NCBI RefSeq assembly: GCF_963678635.1
Contig: NC_087068.1
Coordinates: forward strand, 35,723,436 to 35,787,435
Direction: 5' to 3'
DNA from: Symsagittifera roscoffensis
Taxonomy: Eukaryota; Xenacoelomorpha; Acoela; Convolutidae
Length of the DNA stretch: 64,000 nt
Made by a program: the position numbers and the translations under genes. The notes under the pieces are model-generated. The model saw only the letters and a list, made by a program, of their open reading frames with translations. It searched no databases and was not told the DNA's origin. This document shows, one piece after another, positions 1 through 10,102 of the stretch (position 1 is its first letter; each line of letters opens with the position of its first letter).

Positions 1-3000
1 TTGGGACAATCAACAACTTCATTTTGTTTTGAGTTCTCAATTGTTTCATATCGAGTTTTAACCGGTAAAGCATATCCCAGTTTCCTCCCTCTCTGTATCG
101 TGATCGGTATATCAAGGGTATTCAACAAGACACTGACGCAGAGGCCGCTCTTCGTTATCGAAAATGATCTTCCTAAAACAGCAGCACTTTGACTATTAGG
201 ATTCGGAACTATGCACACTTGCTTGTTGTCACTTAGTTCATTGTAATTTTTCATCCTCAAACTTACGATTGCCGCTTCATTAGCTTTTAGCCTCACCCTC
301 CTACTCAAGAATACCGGTGCTTTGTTTTCATTTGCCATTATTAAATTTACCGGTTTGATTGCGTACCTCCTATCCGGGTTCCGTATCCTGAACATTGCGT
401 TATTTAGATCAATCGTTACGTCGAAATTCCTGATGAAGTCTCTGCCCAAAATGAATTGGTCAGATTCATCTAGGTTTTCTACCACGATAAAGCTCATCCA
501 CAGGTTACGTTCCCCCAAATTGAGGGCTATTATCGGCGTCCTGCCCAGCACCCGAAGGGCCCCTTTGTTTGCAGCCGACAGCCGTATTCTCGAGTCTATC
601 AAGTCACCTTTGTCAAAGCCCATCCTCTCCCAAGTTTCGATTGGTATGACGCTCAAGACTGCTCCCGTGTCAAGCAACCCACGCAACTGAGTCTTTTTGC
701 CACTTATATCCAGCACGTGCCCTGTCACATCTGCCTCCGTCCCGATGTGCATTGCATCTTCTTCAAGCATGGCGCAGTGTCCAATCGATCTCACTTTCAA
801 TTCTTCTTTCCCTACATAGATTTGTCCAATTAGGTCTTCGTCACATGTTATCATCGTCTTGGTATAGATGTTAATCCCATCTATATTTAGCATCACCTCG
901 TGTGGACCATAAGCTTCAGTATATCTGCTATCAACACGTACCGACTTGCTGCCCCCTCTCATGAGTAGTGCTCTCAGTGCTCTAGAAGTCGTTTGTGGGC
1001 TTATACCACTCAAATAGTCAGCATACACGTCAATGTGCATTATTGTCTGGTCGCTCGGCTCGCTCAAGTTTCTGGTTACCTCGTGGCCGCCCACTGTGAT
1101 TATCGACATTATTCTCGCCCCGATTTTCGATATGCCAAAAGGCTTACCTGTCACCATTTTTACAGTGTTACAATTCCCCGTCTTTGTTGAGCCCGGTACA
1201 GCCTCTGGTGTTGGGTTCGATCCGGTTAATGCTTCGTTAAAATTCTGTTTTTCGATCTCCAGCTTTAGTCGTTGCTCTATTTCTTTCGCAGCCAGATCCT
1301 GTTTCACTTTGGCAATTGCTTCCGTCGCCGCTTTCTCATAATTTATCCCTAGAGAATTCCCTGCCGCGGATTCTATCGCACCATTAACATGTGTTACAGC
1401 TTTCACTGTCTTCGTTGGCAATTCCGTGCTTGGTGTTCCTAAGTTCCTCGATTCAAACTCGTTTTGCCTGTTCCGCTGATTCTGCACCGCCGCTAATGCC
1501 AACTTATGTTTGGGGTGACTCTGGTCCTTGACCGCTTCCCAGAACAAGGGACAATCCATTCTGAAGTGCCCCTCCTGGTTACAGAAGAAGCATCTAGCGC
1601 CTATCTTGATGATTAAGCCATTATAGTACTCGTGTTCCTCCATCTGGCTCATGTCCTCCTCATCCGGTGCGTATCCTAGGCTCTTCATGCCTTGTTTGTA
1701 TGTTGTGCAGTCAGCCACGTGGTGATACGCCGACCCGCAGTTCGCGCATGATCTGCGCTTGTCCATGTCATCTCTAGGCTTGTACCATGACGACCTCTGG
1801 GGTTGACTTCCCCCTTGCGTGTTCCTGTTTTCTGTAAATGAGTATTTCTTGGGTTTCATCAGCATGTATTCCCTTGATTTCTGTCTCATTTCTTCTGGGG
1901 TTGGTGCGCTGTCTTTCGACAATGTGTAGTATGTTGCTAACATTGTCCTTAAGTCGTCACTTTTTACCCCATCAATGAACTTCGAGGCAATGCTAAAGTT
2001 TCTTCTGTTTGTCGACTCCTCATCGCGTTCTTCTTCTTTCTTTGCAACCACGCATTTCAATGCCGTGCCTTCCAGGTTACTGAGTATGGCTGTGCATGCT
2101 TGCCTTTCATCATTTAAGTTATCTTGTTCTAGATGTAATCTCATCACTTCCACCCACGTGTCAATGCATCCATCTGAGTCGTCTTTGAATTCTTTTGGCT
2201 TCTTGAAAGTTTTCCTTGATTTTCCGTCTCTCCTATCGCTCGAGTTAGTATTCCTCGTGGCGAAGGCCTCTAGAGTCCTGTTCATCATCTCCCAAGTGCT
2301 TGCCCACGTCATGGCATCCGGACCTGCGTTGCTGCTAGCTGTTGAGTCCCCCGGACCACTCGTTGTGTTTGAATTCCCACTTTTCATGATTGTTTTATCA
2401 GCCGTTGGTGCTATGCTCACCGTATCCCGGGTTAAGGGCAACGGTGTCGATTGCCGTTTGCCCCTTTGTGGTTCCACAAAGTCAACTCTGGTGCCTTGCG
2501 TGCGATCCGCTGCCGGTCTTTCTTGTGAGGTAGAATTTCTCAAGATTGCATCCAATTTCGTCTGTATTGCACATGAACTTTCGGCCTGATTCTTGCTCAT
2601 TGTGTCCAGCCTCTTTTCCAGGCTACCTATTTGGCGGTTGACATCATCATATCGGTTTTTCAACTGTTGCAAATCTTTTTTGATGTTCCCTTCTCGTTCT
2701 TTATTGGTGGCTTCTACCTTATCTGTCATCTCCTTGAGTCTCTCGTCTGTTGCCTTAGCCAGGTTAAAATGACTATCCAGATACTCGTGTTTGTTGTATC
2801 TTAATTCTTTTCTTATCACTTCTCTGTCCTCTTCGCTGTGCTTCAGCTTTTTGTCGATCTGATTCAGTTTTGCCATCAAGTCACCTAGCTCAAGAGTAGC
2901 CTCTTCATGGTCAGCCGTTGGTCTTTCTTCGGCCGTTGCTTCTGCTTTAGTTTGTTCCTCTCTCGGATTGGCTTCTGTCGTCTTCGTGCTCACTGTCCCA

Positions 3001-3479
3001 AATGTTCGTGCTCTTTCAGCTTTTGGTTCTTCAGTCACGTTCTCTTTCGTTTTTATTCCGACCATCATCGCCAACCTTTCTGTAAAAGATGTCTTTTTTA
3101 CTTGAGAGTCTTCTTTCACCGTTTCTTCGGTGTTGCCTATTGCATCTTCCACATCGTCTATTGGTGAGAACTCTATGGGTTTCGGGTTTGGTTCTTCTGC
3201 ATTGGGCATTGGAGTTGACTCCGTCGTCTTTTTCTCCAGTTCATCTACGCTCTGGTCTGGTGTCTCTAGGTCGATTTCGATTGTAGGCTCCACCTGTTTT
3301 TCCCTCGCATCTTCTCGCGTCTTGCTCTCGGTGCCACTCCTCGTGCTGACCATGCTAACTGAAAAGTTATTTCTTGTTTTGCCTGGGCCCCTTGATGTTG
3401 TTCCACGCAGCGACGAGTTATATTTCGTGTTTGATCCACTTGACCTTTTTTCAAGCACCGGTACCCTACTCCGTTTCAT
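1..3479 (-). CDS. Gag-protease polyprotein of an LTR retrotransposon, partial (runs off the left edge)
   Basis: I read the frame codon by codon from the ATG at 3479 to base 1 and found 1159 codons with no stop. The N-terminus is charged and low in complexity. Residues about 200-295 are heptad-rich and look like a coiled coil. Two perfect CX2CX4HX4C zinc knuckles lie at 578-591 and 630-643, the nucleocapsid signature that binds the element's RNA. An aspartic protease follows, with its active site DTGA at 937-940 (context LLDTGAVLS) and the flap-side motif LGRDF at 1011-1015. This order is that of Gag followed by protease in Ty3/gypsy-type elements. Reverse transcriptase, RNase H and integrase would lie to the left, outside the window. 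At more than 1100 aa before the reverse transcriptase, the Gag-protease part is long. The intact frame suggests a young, possibly active copy. Assignment to Ty3/gypsy rather than another LTR group is inference. Confidence 0.88.
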   Translation of the reverse strand, partial: MKRSRVPVLEKRSSGSNTKYNSSLRGTTSRGPGKTRNNFSVSMVSTRSGTESKTREDAREKQVEPTIEIDLETPDQSVDELEKKTTESTPMPNAEEPNPKPIEFSPIDDVEDAIGNTEETVKEDSQVKKTSFTERLAMMVGIKTKENVTEEPKAERARTFGTVSTKTTEANPREEQTKAEATAEERPTADHEEATLELGDLMAKLNQIDKKLKHSEEDREVIRKELRYNKHEYLDSHFNLAKATDERLKEMTDKVEATNKEREGNIKKDLQQLKNRYDDVNRQIGSLEKRLDTMSKNQAESSCAIQTKLDAILRNSTSQERPAADRTQGTRVDFVEPQRGKRQSTPLPLTRDTVSIAPTADKTIMKSGNSNTTSGPGDSTASSNAGPDAMTWASTWEMMNRTLEAFATRNTNSSDRRDGKSRKTFKKPKEFKDDSDGCIDTWVEVMRLHLEQDNLNDERQACTAILSNLEGTALKCVVAKKEEERDEESTNRRNFSIASKFIDGVKSDDLRTMLATYYTLSKDSAPTPEEMRQKSREYMLMKPKKYSFTENRNTQGGSQPQRSSWYKPRDDMDKRRSCANCGSAYHHVADCTTYKQGMKSLGYAPDEEDMSQMEEHEYYNGLIIKIGARCFFCNQEGHFRMDCPLFWEAVKDQSHPKHKLALAAVQNQRNRQNEFESRNLGTPSTELPTKTVKAVTHVNGAIESAAGNSLGINYEKAATEAIAKVKQDLAAKEIEQRLKLEIEKQNFNEALTGSNPTPEAVPGSTKTGNCNTVKMVTGKPFGISKIGARIMSIITVGGHEVTRNLSEPSDQTIMHIDVYADYLSGISPQTTSRALRALLMRGGSKSVRVDSRYTEAYGPHEVMLNIDGINIYTKTMITCDEDLIGQIYVGKEELKVRSIGHCAMLEEDAMHIGTEADVTGHVLDISGKKTQLRGLLDTGAVLSVIPIETWERMGFDKGDLIDSRIRLSAANKGALRVLGRTPIIALNLGERNLWMSFIVVENLDESDQFILGRDFIRNFDVTIDLNNAMFRIRNPDRRYAIKPVNLIMANENKAPVFLSRRVRLKANEAAIVSLRMKNYNELSDNKQVCIVPNPNSQSAAVLGRSFSITKSGLCVSVLLNTLDIPITIQRGRKLGYALPVKTRYETIENSKQNEVVDCP

Positions 3480-3835
3480 TATTCCTATTTACAATTTCCC
3501 TTATTTACAATATTATTATATACACAATTCTATTCTAAGAATAAAAAAAAATTTTGTGGAAACAAATTCTTAAAAGAAAATATACAACGTGATAAAAACT
3601 TTGTTCCAGTTCTCTAAAATCTTCGAGTAACTTTCTTTATTCGTGGTCCCAACCGTACCGGGTTCCAATTAGTCTTGTTCTGTCTTGATTCTGTCTTAAA
3701 ACAACTTGTTGTAATTTTACTTCAATTTTTATACTGTCCTAAGACTTCCAGTTACCGTCCCTACTCTTCTTCGTACCGTCCCAGGCTTCCTTTTACTGTC
3801 CCAAGACTGTTCGGTAATGTCCCAGTACTCCGTCA

Positions 3836-4536
3836 GTGTCCCAAGACCCCTGACCCAAGGCTAGTGTCCCAAGACTACTGTCCCAAGGCTAGTGTCCCAA
3901 GACTACTGTCCCAAGGCCAGTGTCCCAAGGCTAGTGTCCCAAGACTACTGTCCCAAGGCTAGTGTCCCAAGACTACTGTCCCAAGGCTAGTGTCCCAAGA
4001 CTACTGTCCCAAGGCTAGTGTCCCAAGGCTAGTGTCCCAAGACTACAGTCCCAAGGCTAGTGTCCCAAGGCTAGTGTCCCAAGACTACTGTCCCAAGGCT
4101 AGTGTCCCAAGACTACTGTCCCAAGACTACTATCCCAAGGCTAGTGTCCCAAGACTACTGTCCCAAGACACTGTCCCAAGACCCTTGTCCCAAGACCCCT
4201 GTCCCAAGACCCTTGTCCCAAGACCACTGTCCCAAGACCCTTGTCCCAAGACCACTGTCCCAAGACCACTGTCCCAAGACCCTGTCCCAAGACCACTGTC
4301 CCAAGACCACTGTCCCAAGACCCTGTCCCAAGACCACTGTCCCAAGACCCTGTCCCAAGACCACTGTCCCAAGACCACTGTCCCAAGACTGTATCAAGAC
4401 CACTGTCCCAAGTCCACTGTCCCAAGACCCTGTCCCAAGACCACTGTCCCAAGACCACTGTCCCAAGACCCTGTCCCAAGACCACTGTCCCAAGACCACT
4501 GTCCCAAGACCACTGTCCCAAGACTGTATCAAGACT
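3836..4536. repeat. 14-bp minisatellite, about 50 copies
   Basis: The unit is TGTCCCAAGACCAC, with 13-bp variants (TGTCCCAAGACCC) and a few TGTATCAAGAC units. Two sub-blocks are visible: the left half (to about 4150) is made of GGCTAG and GACTAC variants, and the right half of GACCAC and GACCC variants. This suggests two separate rounds of amplification. Because 14 is not a multiple of 3, the array opens long false reading frames on both strands. It lies in the leader between LTR and Gag. Confidence 0.97.
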
Positions 4537-5462
4537 GTTCTGGTCCAACACTGTCCCTGGACTTCTTTGGCACTGTCCCAAGGCTGTTTGACAAGTGTCT
4601 GAGCGGTGGGACTTCTCTCTTTTTCTTTATGGGGACTTCTTGATTCACTGTGCCTTGTACCACCACTCAAGCTCTAGTAAAATTTCCCCAAAAGCCCTTT
4701 CTTAAAAGCCAAATGCTGACCCCCCTTTTTTCCTTATTTCTTTTTAGTTACCTCTATTTCAATGTTCCAAGCAACTTGAGACCAAAACCTGTGCGCAGGT
4801 ATCTTGTGATCACCTGTTCGTATAAAAACTAAACACAAATCCTCCCCAAAATGCAACAAAAAATCCAAGCCAGAAAAAGTAATAAAAACTGAAAAATGAG
4901 CCCACCTAAATTTCAAAGGTGACCAATGTCTACCTTTCGTCGAAAAAAAAATGTCTGGTACCTAATTGCCACGCGTTTCCTTCCCCCCTGCTAGCGATCT
5001 TATGGGGTATCACAAAAACTGTCTATGTCCGTTTCCCCCTACCGATCCGACCAGGGTACCTACCTTAACCTAATTCCAATTTTGGATATCCGTTTCCTAT
5101 GACCAACGCGTGTAAATGACTAATGTAACTAAATCAACGATGTCGACCAATTAGTTACTCTAATTTCTCTCCTTTTTACAATTTACAACCGCCAACCTCT
5201 AACTTAACCAGCCCCCTTCTAACCTCCCCCCTTTTTAGCCCCCCTTCTTAAGCCTAAAATTACCTTAAGCGCCGGGTGCTAAACCTCTCAAGAGAAAACC
5301 GTAGACCTGTCTCCAGGCCTGCTCAAGTAAAAACGTTTCTCAAAACCGGGGGATATCGCTTATCCAATTTTACACTTATTTCCTATAATGTAATGTGAAT
5401 TGTAACGATACCCGTTCTGCCCAACTTGAGAACTCGAGAACTGTCAAATCCTTCTTGGCTGC

Positions 5463-5650
5463 TTTCCCACTCGACTGATCACCTGTTCCAGTTCAGTCTC
5501 CTATTGGTTCAACTCAAGTGTTCCTGAACCGGTTTCCCACTCGGCCGGTCACCTGTTCCAGTCGAGTCTCCTATTGGTTCAGATCAAGTGCTCCTGAACA
5601 ACCTTCCCACTCGGCTGGTCACCTCTTCCAGTCAAGTCTCCTTGTTGTCC
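5463..5650. repeat. 70-bp tandem repeat, 2.7 copies
   Basis: Units start with TTCCCACTCG at 5463, 5533 and 5603, an exact 70-bp spacing. Each carries a CACCTGTTCCAGT-like core and, in the first two, CTCCTATTGGTTCA. The third unit decays after about 45 bp. The array lies in the leader of the LTR element. Repeated motifs in such leaders sometimes bind regulators, but nothing here shows that. Confidence 0.9.
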
Positions 5651-6091
5651 AGCTAAGTTCCAAGCTATCTGAAAACCCTTGACAACGCCCCACACTCGGG
5701 CACCTTATCAAACGATCGAACTTGTAAAACAGTATGGGTATACTATTTAATTAATATAAAGGTTTGATCCAACTAATCTGGTGTCAAAGTCACTGTCTTT
5801 TTTCGTTTTATGGTTTTTGTTCCTTTTTTTATTCTTTTTTGGTTTTTTGTTTTGCTTTTTGTCTTTTTGCTCGTGTTTTTGTCCCCCTAGTTGCCCCCCT
5901 TTACTCGGTTAGCTAAGCCTCGTTCGGAGAGCGTACCAGGAAGTTTTCTTGAGTTTTCTTAAAAAGCTATCACGGTACAACCGGAAGGTTTGCACGTTCC
6001 TGTCGAACCGTACCGCCGGTACTCTAGAATGGGCATTCAGCCCGAAGCTGTCTCAAGTGGGTTCGACTCCGTAGTCTTGATGTCGTAAACA

Positions 6092-6104
6092 CCCAGGAGC
6101 GCCA
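6092..6104 (-). promoter_or_regulatory. Primer binding site-like motif next to the 5' LTR
   Basis: On the - strand, TGGCGCTCCTGGG follows the inferred LTR end at 6105. A TGG start directly after the LTR is the usual mark of a tRNA primer site, because it pairs with the CCA end of a tRNA. The first six bases (TGGCGC) match those of lysine-tRNA-type sites, but the rest does not, so the primer tRNA is left open. Confidence 0.5.
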
Positions 6105-7020
6105 TAAAAACACTATGTAACATTCGTCTACTGCAGTCACACATGAGGCTTAAGAAAAATAGGCCCTATAACCATTGGCTCAAGAGTCAGGGACACTATC
6201 TCTTGTGTTTTTGTACCTCAAATCAGTCGGAGCCAATTCGGTTCGCTTGTGACATGAGACTACGACCCGTTACAGCTTAAAGGCTACTACTAAAATATCC
6301 CCCCACTCTAGAATTAGAAACGTCCCCATACTTAGGTCTCTAGATACCCAAAATACATGAACGCCATTAAAAACCGGGTTGGAACAATCCGTTAAGTTAC
6401 TTTTTATTAGACAGTGGAACTTTGATCCATTTCAGATGGATCAACCTAAAACTCGCCTTACCTCAACATAACAATTATAAAACACACTCTAGAAATTTAA
6501 ATTAGTACTCACATTGTAGCACGCTCAAGAACCAGGAAGTAAATAAGTCGGTGAGCAACTCAAGAATCAATAAAGTAACTAAAATGAGTTTAATGTTAGT
6601 CAGTTTTAATAACAAGAACAAGTTTTTACTCTAGACTGTAAGTTCTCGTGAACCATTGGGACACTCTAGCTGTCCACCTTTCCACCGAAGGTTCACTCTA
6701 GTCCAGTTTAGAATAATACTCCAATCACAACAATCCAGTTCGTGGGAATGCGCTCGTCTCTGTTTTAGATGGGACAGCTCTACTCTCGATTATTATTGCT
6801 ACTGAAATTGCGAATAGCAATTTCCCACTAATTTTTCTAGCCACTTTCCCGCGATTGTCACTCGATCGTTCTGACTTCTCTTTTCTGATTTTCAGTTATC
6901 GCGAGAAAATCGTGCATGACAGGTTCCATTCGAAATTTTGAAAAATTAAATTTCACTCCAAAATTAAGTGTTTTTTGCTTCTCTCAAGGTCAAACTTCCA
7001 AATCTGACCGACTGGCACAA
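6105..7020 (-). mobile_element. 5' LTR of the gag-pro element
   Basis: The segment is about 916 bp and matches, in reverse complement and with clear divergence, the solo LTR at 36761-37658. Comparing the two copies set the boundaries: the LTR starts TTGTGCCAG or TGTGCCAG (7020 or 7019, reading -) and ends ...TTTTTA at 6105, immediately before the primer-site-like motif. A possible poly(A) signal (AATAAA on -) is at 6403-6408. The ends are not the classic TG...CA pair, so the exact ends may be off by a base or two. Confidence 0.75.
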
Positions 7021-7046
7021 AAAAAGCAACAATAGGTAATGATTTA

Positions 7047-9496
7047 GTGCTAGACAGTTATGTTAATACAGCCATCTCAAATGTCCGAGTACTCAAGAGA
7101 GTACCAAAAGACTCGCGTGTTCCCTCTGCGGAAAGTCTGTCGGACAAAATAAATGACATCGTCTACAATGTAGAAGATGTTACAAAATGGCTAATTTTTT
7201 TAACGTCGTTCTTGTTTTTTTCGGAGCAACCGAAAAGAAGTGGACGCAAACAGACCACAAGCATGAGCTCTTTGATAAAAAAAAATTCGAGCAAATGACG
7301 TGTCACTTCCAAAACCCCATCCCCAAGTTTCAAGCCCGCCTCTGAGTGACCTCGAGTAGAGAATAAAGTTAATAAGTAGTAAGCTCGATGAAGGAAATGT
7401 AAAGGGAGGAATAAGGCTTGCTGCTTCGGATGACAAAATAGTTCCTTTTTCAACTGATAACTATCAAAAGTTATTGTCTAAGCACCCGCAGCGAGCCAAA
7501 TTTGCAGCTATAAAACCAGAAAAAATGGATAGTTTTTTTCGTAACCGATTTCGACCTATACAAAGCGATAATGTCCTTTCCAAACGGATCAGCAGCAGGT
7601 CCTGATAAAATAGTTCCTCAAATTTTTAAAGATCTTGTTAGTAAGTCGAATGGCAGTGCAGGACTTAATTTTCTGAAATCGCTTACTAAGCTGATAAACC
7701 TCATTGGAGATGGCAAAATACCCGAACCACTAAGACCTTTCTTTTTTGGCGCAAAGCTTATCGCCCTCATAAAGATAGACGGAGGGTTGAGACCGATTGC
7801 CATAGGCAACACGCTGAGACGTATCGCGTCTAAATGCGCTGGAAGCAAGGCCCTCTCCGAGCGACAAAATGTTTTCGGAAACGTACAGGTAGGATGCGGT
7901 ACCAAACGAGGAGCAGAATTAGCTGCGCACTCGTTTCGAAACCTAATTGAACGCGACGACAATCCAAAATGCACTGTTCTTTTAAAACTAGATTTTAAGA
8001 ATGCCTTTAACTCTTTAAACAGAGAAACAATGCTGAATCATGTTTATTCAAATCGCCCCGAATTGTATAATTACACCCATTGCGCGTATGGTAAACCTAG
8101 TTACATTTTTTACGGAAGCTCTGTCATAATGTCAAAAGACGGAACTCAGCAAGGTGATCCTGAAGCCCCACCCCTTTTTGCGGAAACAATTCATACACTA
8201 GTCAAACAGTTGGAGTCGAAAATTAACATCTGGTATTTAGATGATGGGAATTTAGCCGACGACTATAAGGTAGTACTCCGGGACCTTGAAAACATTCCGA
8301 AATCGGAACAAATTTACGGCCTGAGCTTAAACACTGAGAGGTGTGAACTTTGTGTTTTGGGACCGACTACTAGTACACAGTATAATTCAATTTTAACACA
8401 ATTTCCAAAAATATGCCCCAAAATAAAAACAAAAACAAAAGAAGAACTCCTCATTTTAGGCTCTCCAATCGGCGAACTTTGCCGAAAAGAATTGCTCGAC
8501 GAAAAAATTAAGGAGCTTGAAAAAATCTTGGATGTCATTGACAAACTAGACGCCCATTATGGTTTTTACCTCCTGAAAAATTGCTTTAGCATGCCAAAAC
8601 TCCTATATTTTTTTGCGTACGAGCCCTTGTTTTTTGCTTAAACGGTGGTTTGACCTTGGAAAAATTGAAATGGCTCCGGAAAATCAAATCCAAAAAAAAA
8701 TTGGACGGAGCCAATTTTTGACAGCGAAATTGCAGACTTGATTTTACGACTCAAACCAACGGACGTAAAAAGATTCAACGCGTTCCAAAACATATTTGAC
8801 TCCCAATGGTTGAACGTCATCCCGTGCAAAAATTTAAGGTTAAAACTGTCAAGCAAACAACTCAGAATTGCGATAGGACTTCGATTAGGCTCAAAAATAT
8901 GCGAACGGCATAAATGCGTGCGCGGAAAAGACGTTGCCGAGGATGGTTGGCATGGTCTTTCTTGCCTCAACAGTGCAGGGAGATTTTCTAGGCATTCAAA
9001 CCTGAATGCCCTTATAAAGCAGAGTCTATCATCTACTCACATTCCGTCTGTTTTATAACCACGACACCTCTACAGGACCGATCAAAAGCGACCAGACGGT
9101 TTGACGCTCGTTCCATGGGCTGATGGTAAGCAGCTCTTGTGGGATGTAACGGTAGTAGACTCCTTAGCTCCTTGTAGGATTAATGCCGGGTCTGTTTGTA
9201 ACCCTGGTACGGCTGCCGCTGAAGCAGAAGAGCGAAAAACTGACAAGTATAAAGATCTTGTAAATGATGGATATCTTTTTCAACCGCTAGCTTTTGAAAT
9301 TCAGGGCGCGGCCGGCCCCAGCACAGAAGTTTTTTTGAGCAAGCTTTGTAAGAACCTAAGCATATGCACTGAGGAACCCAGAGCAGGCAGCTTTTCAAAA
9401 CCGAGAATCTCCCTGGCAATACAGATTGCGAACGCCGCTTGCGTACTCGGAACAATAAATGACAAAATAACTTTCGACGAAATTTTTTACTTGTAA
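7047..9496 (+). pseudogene. Degenerate retroelement: YLDD reverse transcriptase plus nuclease-like C-terminus, copy 1
   Basis: In order: an N-terminal stretch at 7047-7298 (VPKDSRVPSAESL), a linker near 7380-7560 in another frame (KLDEGNVKGG, LAASDDKIV), then an open frame 7571-8641 with reverse-transcriptase motifs GSAAGPD, LDFKNAFNS, GTQQGDP and WYLDDGN (catalytic DD at 8240-8245). The C-terminal part (8738-9496) has a Cys/His cluster (HKCVRG..., HGLSC), then RPDG (9089-9100) and LLWDVTVVDS (from 9134), a spacing compatible with a PD-(D/E)XK restriction-like nuclease. I recall this whole protein pattern from repeated invertebrate elements. The nuclease reading is inference. Frameshifts, an in-frame stop at 9056 and, relative to copy 2, a deletion of about 250 bp near 8637 make this copy non-functional. 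Confidence 0.8.
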
Positions 9497-9577
9497 CACT
9501 TGTGTATTATATTATTTCGTGTCGAGTTGCGTGTTCGTATTGAAGAAACGTAACCCGTATCGGTTTTAATTGAAAAG

Positions 9578-9940
9578 GACTTAAACACTTGTCATCTTCT
9601 TTTATCATTATCACTTCCATGTCTATAAAATTCCAAGGATTTTGACTGGAATACGTGATGAAGGGACTCCTGTCTGTAACCTCGGTTACTATGATACTTT
9701 TGACCTGATTACCCCTATAGAAAACAAAAGAAAAAAATCTCATGAACTTAAATCATCTTTTTATCATCATCTTTTCCATATCTAGAAAATTCCTAGGATT
9801 TTAACTGGAGTATGTAATAAATGGACTCTTGACTGTAACCTCGGTTACTTTGACACTTTTGACCTTCTGATTATTAGAAAGTTCCAAATATACAATGAAG
9901 GACTCCTGGCTGCAACCTCGGTTACTATGATACTTTTTTG
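9578..9940 (+). repeat. Tandem repeat downstream of the YLDD element, about 165-bp unit
   Basis: The phrase AACCTCGGTTACT recurs near 9678, 9838 and 9914, each preceded by GACTC(C/T)TG. The preceding part (TTTTATCAT..., AAATTCC(A/T)AGGATTTT) occurs twice, near 9600 and 9770. The same block is present at about 39940-40310, directly upstream of transporter exon 1. It could be 3' UTR of the retroelement or 5' flank of the gene. Confidence 0.7.
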
Positions 9941-10102
9941 ATTTTCTGATTACTGTCAGATGGTTAGGAATCTAGTCAACTAGATTGAGATTACCTGCAC
10001 TGATTAAACCGGAGTTGAAAGAAACTCAAAATATTAGTTTTTGCGAAAACATGTTTTTTTTCCAGATTTTAGATCATGGAATAGTAAATTGTTTAAAAAA
10101 AT

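Larger units (their letters stand above)
1..7020 (-). mobile_element. LTR retrotransposon, 5' half (5' LTR, leader, gag-pro)
   Basis: Read leftwards, the parts are a 5' LTR (7020-6105), a primer-binding-site-like motif starting at 6104, an untranslated leader (6104-3480) and the Gag-protease frame from 3479. The 2.6 kb leader is unusually long and has no convincing gene. It contains the 14-bp minisatellite (3836-4536) and the 70-bp tandem repeat (5463-5650). The short frames inside it, on both strands, are by-products of the repeats. The right edge abuts the decayed YLDD element that starts near 7047, so insertion into or beside that element is likely. The 3' LTR and most of pol are outside the window. 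Confidence 0.85.

Noticed and set aside
1975-2589. 204-codon + strand frame and its neighbours at 322-690, 1033-1341 and 3130-3573
   Set aside because: They lie opposite the unbroken Gag-protease frame on the - strand, which has zinc knuckles and a protease site; the + strand text shows no family features.
3836-4536. CRISPR-like array
   Set aside because: Units are contiguous 13-14 bp repeats with no unique spacers, and the context is eukaryotic.
3675-4670. Long repetitive frames on both strands (PRPLSQDHCPKT-like and WDSGLGTVVLGQ-like)
   Set aside because: They are translations of the 14-bp minisatellite. The unit length opens several frames at once, so length is not evidence for coding.
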